A stretch of DNA of 34,984 bases from a bacterium. Lineage in GTDB: Bacteria > Bacillota_A > Clostridia > Lachnospirales > Lachnospiraceae. The notes below the pieces were generated by a model. The model worked only from the letters and a program-made list of their open reading frames with translations, did no database searches and was not told the DNA's origin. This document shows, piece after piece, positions 1 through 7,177 of the stretch (position 1 is its first letter; each line of letters opens with the position of its first letter). The position numbers and the translations under genes are program-made. The DNA is taken from NCBI GenBank assembly GCA_004562915.1, contig SFQZ01000028.1, forward strand, positions 1-34,984, written 5' to 3'.

Positions 1-46
1 GCGTACGCTGCCGAAAACTAACATATCTGCAATTTTCAAGGTTCCC

Positions 47-76
47 ATGGAGCCATTTTTTTCAGCTCCATTTTTT
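47..76 (+). terminator. Rho-independent terminator of an upstream plus-strand gene
   Basis: A 7-bp stem (ATGGAGC at 47-53 pairing with GCTCCAT at 65-71) is followed directly by a run of T. It points to a gene ending left of the window. The remaining bases 1-155 hold no convincing gene. Confidence 0.7.
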
Positions 77-155
77 CATAGGCTACTTTACACTACCCCA
101 GAAATAAACTTTATGGTACATATAAACTATTCAGTCGATCTCACGGAGGCATTTT

Positions 156-908
156 ATGGACTTACAACACCTATCCATCGGTCAAATGGCAAAATTGAAT
201 CACATCTCGGAGCAGACTTTACGCCTGTATGACAAAATGAATCTGTTAAAGCCCATCTCGGTCAATCAGGAAATACACGAACGTCTCAATGCCATGAATC
301 TGAATACCATGCCCGCCATTCTTCAAAGCCGCTACGATTACATAAAAAAAGAAATGGAAAAAATGAAAATCAATCAGGCTGCTATTTTACGAAGCATTAA
401 CAGTTTCAACCGCTATATGACATTGCCGCAGATTGGAAAAATATTTTATGAATATATACCGGAACGAAAAATCTGCGTCTACCACACAGGGGCAAACTAC
501 TTCTCCTATTCCTACTACGAATACGAATATCATCTGCGCATGTTTAAGGACTATTTAACAAAAAAGAATTTTCCGATTTCATATTTTTCAAATGTAGGAA
601 CTATTATACGACATGCTCACATTACAGAGAAGGAACCTGATTTCTTCAGCGATGAAATATTTGTATTGGTAGAAAATGAAGACCATTTTCCTCTGGAAAT
701 CGAAACCGTTCCCGCCGGCACATATATGTCTATGTGCTGCAGTGAATTTGAAAATGAAAAGACATATGCACTTCAGCTTTTTGAAGAACTGCAAAACAAT
801 GGATATGAAATACTGGGGGATTATCTGTGCGAAGTGGTTACCGAATATCCTAATCCGGAAAATGGACAACGAGAAATATTTTATAAAATACAGGTACGAA
901 TTAAATAA
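156..908 (+). CDS. MerR-family regulator with GyrI-like effector domain, internally shortened DNA-binding domain
   Basis: Residues 5-38 are a typical MerR helix-turn-helix start (IGQMAKLNHISEQTLRLYDK). The C-terminal half (about residues 95-250) resembles the GyrI-like/BmrR-type drug-binding domain, so the family role is multidrug-responsive transcription activation. Right after SVNQE (residue 39) the usual winged segment (TGYRYY-type) and following helices are missing; the chain jumps to a coiled-coil-like helix (QSRYDYIKKEMEKMK). At 250 aa it is shorter than the usual 270-285 aa. The start ATG follows a GGAGG site at the right distance. The gene ends before a palindromic element and is convergent with iolG. 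The protein may be inactive in normal operator binding; the family call is firm, the loss is judged by eye. Confidence 0.8.
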   Translation: MDLQHLSIGQMAKLNHISEQTLRLYDKMNLLKPISVNQEIHERLNAMNLNTMPAILQSRYDYIKKEMEKMKINQAAILRSINSFNRYMTLPQIGKIFYEYIPERKICVYHTGANYFSYSYYEYEYHLRMFKDYLTKKNFPISYFSNVGTIIRHAHITEKEPDFFSDEIFVLVENEDHFPLEIETVPAGTYMSMCCSEFENEKTYALQLFEELQNNGYEILGDYLCEVVTEYPNPENGQREIFYKIQVRIK

Positions 909-914
909 GGGGGA

Positions 915-1036
915 ATTATTTTGATTTCGTATATTAAACGGAACGTAGTGAGGCAAATGAGATTATGTCCTGCATATCAATGGCAGGACATAATCTCATC
1001 TGCCATTCTACTTTATCGATTATACGAAATAAAATT
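915..1036. repeat. ~120 bp imperfect palindrome with 17-bp perfect core stem
   Basis: The core is a perfect 17-bp inverted repeat, 957-973 with 983-999, extended by GGCA/TGCC (952-955, 1001-1004) after one mismatch. An outer pair, ATTTCGTATA (925-934) and TATACGAAAT (1021-1030), lies further out, and the DNA between them also pairs weakly. There is no T-run next to the core, so it is not a standard terminator. It may be a MITE-like snap-back element or a bidirectional transcript end between two convergent genes. Confidence 0.6.
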
Positions 1037-1052
1037 AATTGCCATGTAGTAT

Positions 1053-1101
1053 AAAAAAGAAATCCTGAGACTCTTATTTTTATTTATTCAGAGTCCCAGG
1101 A
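1053..1101 (-). terminator. Terminator of iolG
   Basis: On the minus strand a 12-bp stem with one mismatch (1090-1101 with 1063-1074) is followed by a T-rich tract (complement of 1053-1061). It lies 40 bp past the iolG stop. Confidence 0.8.
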
Positions 1102-1142
1102 CTGTTTCTGTATCGATATTTTCTTATTCAGAATTCAAACTT

Positions 1143-2156
1143 TTAGAATTCGATCTCTGAAATTTTTACCGGTCTGTGTTCTTCTACTGATTTCTTAGCA
1201 GCAAGTCCCATAAGAACCGGTTTCAGTCCGTCTTCTACACCAACCGGTGTATCGGTATCGTTTTCGATTGCATCAACAAACTCAGTGATTTCCTGAGCAT
1301 ATGCAGCCATATAACGCTCCAGGAAGAAGAACATTGGTTTTTCACCTGTAACACCATCAGCATTTGCAATTACTGCATTGGACTGGCTGTCGTTTGCGTT
1401 CATTACCATACCGTTGGAACCAAATACTTCTGCTCTCTGATCATATCCATAAACAGCTTTTCTGGAGTTATCAATAACTGCGATTGCTCCGTTAGCCATC
1501 TTCAGTGTGATCACTGCAGTATCTACATCGCCTGCTTCTCCGATAGCCGGATCAACCAGAACTGCAGACTGTACATAAACTTCTTCTGCATCGCATCCTG
1601 CCAGGAAACGAACCATATCAAAATCATGAATGGTCATATCCAGGAACATACCACCGGATACTGCTACATACTGTGCTGAAGGTGGCTCTGGATCTCTGGA
1701 AGTAATCTTGATGATGTGCGGATCACCGATTTTGCCTGCTGCAACTGCCTGCTGAACAGCGCGGAAGTTATGGTCAAAACGACGATTGAAACCAACCTGA
1801 TATTTTGTTTTCTTTCCTTCCAGAGCTTTCATAACAGCTTTGATTTTATCTACGTCATGATCAATCGGTTTTTCGCAGAATACATGTTTTCCTGCTTCGA
1901 TTGCTTCAATAGAGATTGGTGAATGAGTGTCTGTGGAAGAGCAGATTAAAACTGCATCGATTTCCGGATCTGCCAGAATCTCTTTGTAATCTTTTGTAGT
2001 GTTGGCAATTCCCATACCTTTTGCCCATGCTTCTGTAGCTTCATTCATGAATGGATCTGCAATTGTTTTAACAGTTGCATTTTTCACATAGTTGGAAATA
2101 CTTTCAGCATGTACCTTTCCGATACGTCCGGCTCCGATAATACCAATTGTTACCAT
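1143..2156 (-). CDS. iolG: Inositol 2-dehydrogenase-like Gfo/Idh/MocA oxidoreductase
   Basis: The product (337 aa, family length) should oxidise myo-inositol to 2-keto-myo-inositol with NAD+ in the cytoplasm. The Rossmann motif GIIGAGRIG is at residues 5-13, the EKP motif of the Gfo/Idh/MocA family near residue 95, and MTIHDFDM near residue 175 carries the conserved histidine/aspartate of the IolG active site. The ATG is preceded by AAGGAGA. No other iol gene lies beside it, so it acts alone here or serves a remote pathway. It has its own promoter and operator-like repeats (2224-2262) and a terminator. Related dehydrogenases acting on scyllo-inositol or other polyols cannot be excluded. Confidence 0.85.
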   Translation of the reverse strand: MVTIGIIGAGRIGKVHAESISNYVKNATVKTIADPFMNEATEAWAKGMGIANTTKDYKEILADPEIDAVLICSSTDTHSPISIEAIEAGKHVFCEKPIDHDVDKIKAVMKALEGKKTKYQVGFNRRFDHNFRAVQQAVAAGKIGDPHIIKITSRDPEPPSAQYVAVSGGMFLDMTIHDFDMVRFLAGCDAEEVYVQSAVLVDPAIGEAGDVDTAVITLKMANGAIAVIDNSRKAVYGYDQRAEVFGSNGMVMNANDSQSNAVIANADGVTGEKPMFFFLERYMAAYAQEITEFVDAIENDTDTPVGVEDGLKPVLMGLAAKKSVEEHRPVKISEIEF

Positions 2157-2223
2157 AGTCTTTTCTCCTTTTTGATTAATTTTGAGTTGTTTATTTTAAA
2201 TGTTATCACTTTTGATTGAGAAA

Positions 2224-2262
2224 ATTATATCACTTTATCATAACTTTATCAATAGTTTATCA
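2224..2262 (-). promoter_or_regulatory. iolG promoter overlapped by three 11-bp-period direct repeats
   Basis: Read on the minus strand, TTGATA (2252-2247) and TATAAT (2229-2224) are separated by 17 bp. TGATAAA occurs three times at exactly 11-bp intervals (plus-strand TTTATCA at 2234, 2245 and 2256), covering the -35 region and spacer. The period and the TGAT-AA core resemble the tandem 11-mer sites known for the B. subtilis inositol repressor IolR; that link is inference. Confidence 0.65.
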
Positions 2263-2293
2263 TTTTTATTTTTATATTTTTATCATATTTCAA

Positions 2294-2345
2294 TTGACTT
2301 CTGCTTATGATTCCTATATAATAAAATCAGTAACAATTATTATTA
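2294..2345 (+). promoter_or_regulatory. perR promoter with PerR-like box (autoregulation)
   Basis: TTGACT (2294-2299) and TATAAT (2317-2322) are 17 bp apart. TAACAATTATTATTA (2331-2345) sits at the expected transcription start and is a 7-1-7 inverted repeat with 6 of 7 pairs, close to the PerR box TTATAATnATTATAA. Confidence 0.75.
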
Positions 2346-2361
2346 TTGAAAGGAGGAAATC

Positions 2362-2763
2362 ATGGCCACGCTGAAATACAGTCGCCAGAGGGAATCTATC
2401 AAAGAGTTCCTTATGACACGGACTGATCATCCTACTGCTGATATCGTCTATCATCAGCTTCGCAAAATGTATCCAAATATCAGTCTGGGAACTGTTTACC
2501 GTAACCTGTCCCTCCTGGCTGATATCGGAGAAATTAACAGAGTATCTACAGGAGATGGGGCCGATCATTATGACGGTCATACCGCACCCCACTATCACGT
2601 AATCTGCAAAAAGTGCCACAAGATAACCGATCTGGATATGGATTATCTGGACGATGTGGAAACCATCGCATCACAGCATTATAATGGAAGAATCGAAAAA
2701 CATGTTATTAATTTTTATGGAATCTGTGAAGAATGCTCTGCTTTAGAAGAAAAGACTTCTTAA
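2362..2763 (+). CDS. perR: Peroxide-responsive repressor PerR (Fur family)
   Basis: A 133-aa Fur-family metalloregulator. The winged helix with recognition segment SLGTVYRNLS spans about residues 24-60. The residues aligning with the B. subtilis PerR Fe/Mn ligands are all present (H23, D71, H77, H79, D90), and two CxxC pairs (C82/C85 and C122/C125) form the structural zinc site. This ligand set favours PerR over Fur or Zur. In this family H2O2 oxidises the regulatory-site histidines and releases the operator. An AAAGGAGG site precedes the ATG. The gene sits directly upstream of two rubrerythrin genes and has matching boxes at its own and the next promoter, so it likely represses itself and peroxide reductases. 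Confidence 0.9.
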   Translation: MATLKYSRQRESIKEFLMTRTDHPTADIVYHQLRKMYPNISLGTVYRNLSLLADIGEINRVSTGDGADHYDGHTAPHYHVICKKCHKITDLDMDYLDDVETIASQHYNGRIEKHVINFYGICEECSALEEKTS

Positions 2764-2792
2764 GTCTGTTCTTAAAAAATATAATAAATTTA

Positions 2793-2840
2793 TTGACAAA
2801 CAAAAAATAATATGGTATCTTAAAATAGTAATAATTACTA
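2793..2840 (+). promoter_or_regulatory. Rubrerythrin promoter with perfect 7-1-7 PerR box
   Basis: TTGACA (2793-2798) and TATCTT (2816-2821) are 17 bp apart. TAGTAATAATTACTA (2826-2840) is a perfect 7-1-7 palindrome over the expected start site, so a bound repressor would block initiation. Confidence 0.8.
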
Positions 2841-2889
2841 TTATTAAAAATAATTAAATTAAAATATTTAAAGAAAAGGAGAATGTCAC

Positions 2890-3432
2890 ATGAAAAAATT
2901 TGTATGTAACGTATGTGGTTATGTTCACGAAGGAGATTCTGCACCAGAGTTCTGCCCAATCTGTAAAGCACCAGCTGAGAAATTTACAGAGCAGGCCGGA
3001 GAGATGACATGGGCTGCTGAACACGTAGTTGGCGTTGCTAAAGGTGTTCCGGAAGACATCATTGCCGATCTGAGAGCAAACTTTGAAGGAGAATGTTCAG
3101 AAGTTGGTATGTATCTGGCTATGGCAAGAGTTGCTCACAGAGAAGGATATCCTGAGATCGGTCTGTACTGGGAAAAAGCAGCTTATGAAGAAGCTGAGCA
3201 TGCAGCTAAATTTGCTGAGCTGTTGGGTGAAGTTGTTACAGACAGCACCAAAAAGAATCTGGAAATGAGAGTAGATGCTGAGAACGGTGCTACCGCTGGT
3301 AAAACAGATTTGGCTAAACGTGCTAAAGCTGCTAACCTTGACGCTATCCACGATACAGTACATGAGATGGCTAGAGACGAAGCTCGTCATGGAAAAGCAT
3401 TTGCCGGTCTTCTGAAAAGATATTTTGGCTAA
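2890..3432 (+). CDS. Reverse rubrerythrin (rubredoxin domain at N-terminus)
   Basis: A 180-aa non-haem diiron peroxide reductase that reduces H2O2 to water with electrons from NADH via rubredoxin-type carriers in the cytoplasm. The rubredoxin domain comes first (C6xxC9, C22xxC25), then the ferritin-like diiron domain with ExxH-type helices (EAEHAAKF and ARDEARHGKAF). This order is opposite to classical rubrerythrin and matches the reverse rubrerythrins described in clostridia. AAGGAG lies 8 bp before the ATG. The gene is 126 bp after perR and starts a likely operon with the second rubrerythrin; a hairpin (3464-3498) separates the two. Confidence 0.9.
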   Translation: MKKFVCNVCGYVHEGDSAPEFCPICKAPAEKFTEQAGEMTWAAEHVVGVAKGVPEDIIADLRANFEGECSEVGMYLAMARVAHREGYPEIGLYWEKAAYEEAEHAAKFAELLGEVVTDSTKKNLEMRVDAENGATAGKTDLAKRAKAANLDAIHDTVHEMARDEARHGKAFAGLLKRYFG

Positions 3433-3463
3433 TATTTAGAAAACGCAATAGTTTTGAACCATG

Positions 3464-3498
3464 CAGGGGGTACGCCAACTTCTCAAGGTGTACCCCTG
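3464..3498 (+). terminator. Intercistronic hairpin between the two rubrerythrins
   Basis: CAGGGGGTAC (3464-3473) pairs with GTACCCCTG (3490-3498) with one bulged G. No strong T-run follows, so partial termination or mRNA stabilisation is more likely than a full stop. Confidence 0.45.
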
Positions 3499-3519
3499 TT
3501 ATCATAAGGAGGGATTAAC

Positions 3520-4056
3520 ATGTCCAAATACGCAGGAACAAAAACAGAAAAAAATCTTCTGCAGGCATTTGCAGGAGAATCCGAAGCAAGAAATAAGTAT
3601 ACCTACTATGCTTCCGCAGCTAAAAAAGCCGGATATGAACAGCTCGCAGCTTTATATCTGGAGACAGCTGACCAGGAAAAAGAACATGCCAAAATGTGGT
3701 TTAAAGAATTCCACGGAATCCACGACATTGCAACAAATCTGGAAGATGCAGCTGCCGGTGAGAATTTCGAATGGACCGATATGTATGCACGTATGGCCAG
3801 AGAAGCAAGAGAAGAAGGCTTTGATGAACTGGCAATCAAATTTGAAGGTGTTGCAAGAGTTGAAGCTGCTCACGAAAAACGTTATCTGAAATTACTGGAA
3901 TCCTATAAAAATGACAAAACCTTCAAAGGAGATGCTCCCCTTGGATGGAAATGCCGCAACTGTGGATATGTGCATATGGCTGATGAAGCTCCTGAAGTAT
4001 GTCCTGTTTGCGCACATCCAAAAGCTTACTTCGAAAGAAAAGTGGAAAACTATTAA
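3520..4056 (+). CDS. rbr: Rubrerythrin (classical order, C-terminal rubredoxin)
   Basis: A 178-aa peroxide reductase. The ferritin-like diiron domain fills about residues 1-135, with GESEARNKYTYYA (first Glu ligand) and the QEKEHAKMW helix; the second helix pair has ARVEAAHEKRY. The C-terminal rubredoxin domain binds one iron through CRNC and CPVC (about residues 145-165). The ATG follows AAGGAGG. The gene is 87 bp downstream of the reverse rubrerythrin and likely part of the same PerR-controlled unit. Having both domain orders side by side gives two electron-transfer routes to peroxide in an anaerobe. Confidence 0.92.
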   Translation: MSKYAGTKTEKNLLQAFAGESEARNKYTYYASAAKKAGYEQLAALYLETADQEKEHAKMWFKEFHGIHDIATNLEDAAAGENFEWTDMYARMAREAREEGFDELAIKFEGVARVEAAHEKRYLKLLESYKNDKTFKGDAPLGWKCRNCGYVHMADEAPEVCPVCAHPKAYFERKVENY

Positions 4057-4092
4057 AACATATCCGTCCAGATGAAAGGATTTTAATGATTC

Positions 4093-4626
4093 ATGGAAAA
4101 AAAGACTGGTTATATTCATATTTACTGCGGAGACGGCAAAGGAAAAACCACTACAGGAATGGGCTTATGTACCCGTGCTGCCGGTTTTGGATATCGGGTA
4201 CTGATCTATCAGTTTATGAAAAACAATAAGACCAGCGAGAGAAATGTCCTGTCACAGATTCCTAATATCACTTTTGTTGATGGGTTGGAGCAGGAAAAAT
4301 TCAGCTTTCAAATGACGCCGGAGGAAAAAAATTCCCGCAAAGCATACTATGAGGAACAATTTCATTTTGTTACACAAAAAGCGAAACAGGAACATTATGA
4401 TGTGTTATTTTGCGACGAGCTGATTTATACCATCCGTGCCGGTTTGTTTGATGAAAACATTCTGATTGAGTATCTGAAAAACAAGCCGGAAAATCTGGAA
4501 ATTATTCTGACAGGTCAGAATCCCAGCAATGCCTTGATCGATCTCGCTAACTATGTCTCAGAAATACGAAAAATCAAACATCCTTTTGATCAGGGACTTC
4601 CCGCCCGCAAAGGCATTGAAAAATGA
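4093..4626 (+). CDS. cobO: Corrinoid (cob(I)alamin) adenosyltransferase, CobO/BtuR type
   Basis: A 177-aa P-loop enzyme that transfers the adenosyl group of ATP to cob(I)alamin, the last step before coenzyme B12. The family P-loop GDGKGKTTTG is at about residues 13-22, followed by a Walker B-like LFCDELIYTI and the conserved tail HPFDQGLPARKGIE. The length fits. It starts 36 bp after the rubrerythrin stop with an AAAGGA site about 12 bp upstream, so it may be co-transcribed with the peroxide genes. A strong terminator follows at once. Confidence 0.88.
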   Translation: MEKKTGYIHIYCGDGKGKTTTGMGLCTRAAGFGYRVLIYQFMKNNKTSERNVLSQIPNITFVDGLEQEKFSFQMTPEEKNSRKAYYEEQFHFVTQKAKQEHYDVLFCDELIYTIRAGLFDENILIEYLKNKPENLEIILTGQNPSNALIDLANYVSEIRKIKHPFDQGLPARKGIEK

Positions 4627-4673
4627 AAAAAAGTACAGCTTTCCATATTTTTATGGAGAACTGTACTTTTTTA
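4626..4673 (+). terminator. Terminator of the perR-downstream operon
   Basis: A 12-bp stem (4627-4638 with 4661-4672) continues inward with TCCAT/ATGGA after one mismatch and is flanked by A- and T-runs. It begins at the cobO stop codon and could work in both directions. Confidence 0.85.
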
Positions 4674-4726
4674 TTTCCAAAATATTTCTTTCACCGACTG
4701 ATAGGATCTGCCACAACTATTAGTCT

Positions 4727-4836
4727 AAAAATGAGGAGTGCCCAGGCACCTCGCAGCACCCGGGCAATTATTATGAAAAAATTTTATGTGTAATGAACCC
4801 ATTACAATACACAACTTCGTTATTCCTTTCGGAACT
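4727..4836 (-). ncRNA. Putative small RNA gene with GC-rich 3' hairpins
   Basis: No convincing gene lies in 4674-5039, but the minus strand has a coherent RNA-gene layout. A TATGAT -10 box (4848-4843) lies 10 bp past three phased GTTCATA repeats (4859-4886). The predicted RNA has a perfect 7-bp hairpin with a 4-nt loop (4789-4795 with 4800-4806), then a GC-rich 3' region ending in a T-run (complement of 4727-4731). That region can fold two exclusive ways: GCCCGGG with CCTGGGC, or GAGG-TGCC with GGCA-CTCCTC. A 29-aa frame from a TTG behind AAAGGA also crosses it but ends past the T-run. RNA is preferred; not matched to any known family. Confidence 0.4.
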
Positions 4837-4858
4837 GTTTATATCATATCAGTATTTT

Positions 4859-4886
4859 ATGAACATTTTATGAACTCAATATGAAC
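4859..4886. promoter_or_regulatory. Three phased TATGAAC direct repeats (OmpR/PhoB-type operator candidate)
   Basis: TATGAAC occurs at 4859, 4870 and 4880, at 10-11 bp period. It lies between a minus-strand -10 (4843-4848, gap of 10 bp, as for PhoB-type boxes replacing a -35) and a plus-strand promoter, TTGATT (4912-4917), 16 bp, TATAAT (4934-4939). Tandem 7-mers on one DNA face are typical of OmpR-family response regulators; the regulator is unknown. Confidence 0.5.
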
Positions 4887-5039
4887 TTATCGTTAATTTG
4901 TACAAACTTTCTTGATTTATCACATTAAATTTGTATAATTATTCCATCCGTTTTTTGTTTTATCGACATATTTCGTACTATTCTTTTATTTTCTCCACAT
5001 TAAGAAGGATTTTTCTATGCATTTTGCACTGAAATCATA

Positions 5040-5942
5040 TCATTCCAACCATCCTTTGATCGTTTCCCATAAATTTCCAAACCAGGACGCAATACTGGAG
5101 AGGAGTCCCTGCACCTGTTCATCACTGATATCAATATTCATTTCATCCAGCTTCTGATAAAGTTCTTTTGCCTGTGCTTTCAGAGAACTTACATCCAGAT
5201 CAAGCTGGCCTATTTTCTCCATTAGAGAACGGATTTTTTCTCTGTCTTCCTCTGAAAGTTCAATATTCATTTCTTTTGCAGTATCATCTATAACCGCCTC
5301 TATCTCTTCCGGCTCTGTTACTTCATCCGCCACAATAGCATCCTTCACCGCTCCGATCAGGGCTTCCGCCTGATCCTGACTGCCAAGGGTCTCTCCCAGT
5401 TCACTTGTCATTACCAATTCTTCTGTAGCGGCATCTGCATTCTCCGGTTCTATACTCTCTCCAGTCATCTCTCCATATGCTTTCATCGCGCCAACCAAAG
5501 CGGCCGTTCCGGATATACTAAAGGGACCTGCAACTCGGATTTCTGCATCTTCCAGGCCGGCCGTAGCCAGTGCATTCTGATACATACCGGTCGTACAGTA
5601 TGTAATATTACTTGTTTTTACCTGGATTCCTGTTCCTTTCTCTTTCTTTTCAACTACTACAGAAGACAGCGCACGGCTTCCAATCACACTTGCATCCAGA
5701 TATGAATCCAGATATTTATGTTCATCTTCATTTGTTACCATTACCACCATATATTGATCCAGCTGTCCGGCATCCACACCCAGAAGCCCGAAAACCGTAT
5801 TTTTTTCTTCTTCTGTCAAATCCGCACCCAATGCCAGATACGGTGCATCCACCTCATCTGCCTGAACTTTTGCCGGTACTGTCATACCGCCTGCAATCAT
5901 CACTGCAGCAAGAAAAGCAGCTATTCCTTTTTTTGTTCTCAT
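5040..5942 (-). CDS. Secreted DUF1002 family protein
   Basis: A 300-aa protein with a Sec signal peptide (MRTKKGIAAFLAAVMIAGGM, likely cleavage after VQA near residue 28). The mature part has the features of DUF1002: a globular N-terminal domain (YLALGADLTEEEKNTVFGLLG) and an acidic helical C-terminal half ending in an amphipathic SSIASWFGNLWETIKGWLE. The function of the family is not known; it is exported and common in Firmicutes. AAGGAGGT precedes the ATG by 8 bp. The gene is a monocistron with its own promoter at 6028-6056. No clear terminator is visible at its 3' end. Confidence 0.8.
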   Translation of the reverse strand: MRTKKGIAAFLAAVMIAGGMTVPAKVQADEVDAPYLALGADLTEEEKNTVFGLLGVDAGQLDQYMVVMVTNEDEHKYLDSYLDASVIGSRALSSVVVEKKEKGTGIQVKTSNITYCTTGMYQNALATAGLEDAEIRVAGPFSISGTAALVGAMKAYGEMTGESIEPENADAATEELVMTSELGETLGSQDQAEALIGAVKDAIVADEVTEPEEIEAVIDDTAKEMNIELSEEDREKIRSLMEKIGQLDLDVSSLKAQAKELYQKLDEMNIDISDEQVQGLLSSIASWFGNLWETIKGWLE

Positions 5943-6027
5943 TTATTTACCTCCTTGTTGCTTCTGTTTTTCTATGTTTACTTATACTTCATTTGCCGCT
6001 ATCTCTGTGTATATCGACCTGCGTTTC

Positions 6028-6056
6028 ATTATAACATGAATCTTCCCGTTTGTCGT
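6028..6056 (-). promoter_or_regulatory. Promoter of the DUF1002 gene
   Basis: On the minus strand ACGACA (6056-6051), a 17-bp spacer and TATAAT (6033-6028). Between this and the rsmA terminator (6060-6216) I see only AT-rich spacer. Confidence 0.55.
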
Positions 6057-6216
6057 TAAAAGCTTTCTTAAGGCTTTTTTAATTCATAAAAGATTTGATA
6101 ATCATTAACATATTTTTTACAACTTGAACATTATTTTCTCACATTTACTGGATATACTATTAACATAAAATAATTAAAGAATTATTTTATAATATCGACT
6201 CTCCTTCCTTTAAAAT

Positions 6217-6260
6217 AAAGTGTGTTGGCCAGAATTTCCTCGTTCTGGCCAACACACTTT
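6217..6260 (-). terminator. Bidirectional terminator after rsmA
   Basis: A perfect 18-bp inverted repeat (6217-6234 with 6243-6260) with an 8-nt loop. T-rich tracts lie on both outer sides, so it can serve either strand; it follows the rsmA stop. Confidence 0.9.
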
Positions 6261-6270
6261 TTGCTTTTTT

Positions 6271-7158
6271 CTAACTTTTTAACCCTACATCCAACACATT
6301 ACTGAGAGCTGCAAATTCTTCCAATGACAGAGCCTCTCCTCTTACGGATGGCGAAAAACCACATTCTACAATCGCTTTTTCGATTGTCTCCTTATCAAAT
6401 GACAAACCTTCATAATTTTTCAGTCCATTTGCCAGCGTTTTCCTTCTCTGATTAAATGATGCCCTGATAATCTGAAACAACAATTTTTCATTTTTCACCT
6501 GCACCGGAGGCTGGCTATGACGCGTCAGTCGAATCACGGCACTTCCCACCTTTGGTCTGGGCATAAAACAATTCGGCGGAACATTCGCGACAATATAGGG
6601 TTCCGCGTAATACTGCACAGCCAGAGATAATGCCCCGTAATCTTTCGTTCCCGGTCCGACCTGCATACGGTCAGCTACCTCTTTCTGAACCATTACAGTA
6701 ATAGATTCTACGGGTACATGACTTTCAAATAATCCCATAATGATAGGCGTCGTAATATAATAAGGTAAATTTGCCACTACTTTAATCGGTCGTCCCTGAT
6801 TTCTTTCATCAGCAATTTTCTGGATATCCACTTTCAAAATGTCTTCGTTGATGATTCTCACATTATCATAATCTTTCAATGTATCATTCAAAATGGGAAT
6901 CAGACTTTTGTCAATTTCCACTGCACAAACTTCTCTTGCGGCTGCCGCTAGATACTGCGTCATAGTCCCGATTCCCGGTCCGATCTCCAGTACAAAATCA
7001 TCCTCCGTAATCCCTGCCGAGCCGATAATCTTATCCAGCACATGTGTATCGATCAGAAAATTCTGACCGAATTTTTTCTGAAATGTAAACTGATATTTAT
7101 TCAGTACAGCGATCGTCTCCTGCGGATTCCCCAGATAAGGCTTTCTTTTTTCACCCAT
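6271..7158 (-). CDS. rsmA: 16S rRNA (adenine1518/1519-N6)-dimethyltransferase RsmA (KsgA)
   Basis: A 295-aa SAM-dependent enzyme that dimethylates two adjacent adenosines in the 3' loop of 16S rRNA late in small-subunit assembly. The start region QKKFGQNFLID is the family signature. The SAM-binding motif LEIGPGIGTMTQ is near residue 60, and catalytic motif IV NLPYYITTP near residue 130. The C-terminal helical domain contains SFNQRRKTLANGLKN. An AAAGGA site precedes the ATG. The gene lies downstream of the AAA protein gene with a terminator between, so it probably has some independent expression. Confidence 0.95.
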   Translation of the reverse strand: MGEKRKPYLGNPQETIAVLNKYQFTFQKKFGQNFLIDTHVLDKIIGSAGITEDDFVLEIGPGIGTMTQYLAAAAREVCAVEIDKSLIPILNDTLKDYDNVRIINEDILKVDIQKIADERNQGRPIKVVANLPYYITTPIIMGLFESHVPVESITVMVQKEVADRMQVGPGTKDYGALSLAVQYYAEPYIVANVPPNCFMPRPKVGSAVIRLTRHSQPPVQVKNEKLLFQIIRASFNQRRKTLANGLKNYEGLSFDKETIEKAIVECGFSPSVRGEALSLEEFAALSNVLDVGLKS

Positions 7159-7177
7159 ATAGTTTCCTTTCTGTAAA

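Noticed and set aside
4729..4820. Peptide frame through the small RNA candidate
   Set aside because: It begins at TTG behind a weak site and ends after the presumed terminator U-run, so the stop may not be in the transcript; kept only as an alternative.
5612..6059. Long plus-strand frames opposite the DUF1002 gene
   Set aside because: They mirror the real minus-strand gene, show biased His/Leu/Pro composition, and lack ribosome sites and family motifs.
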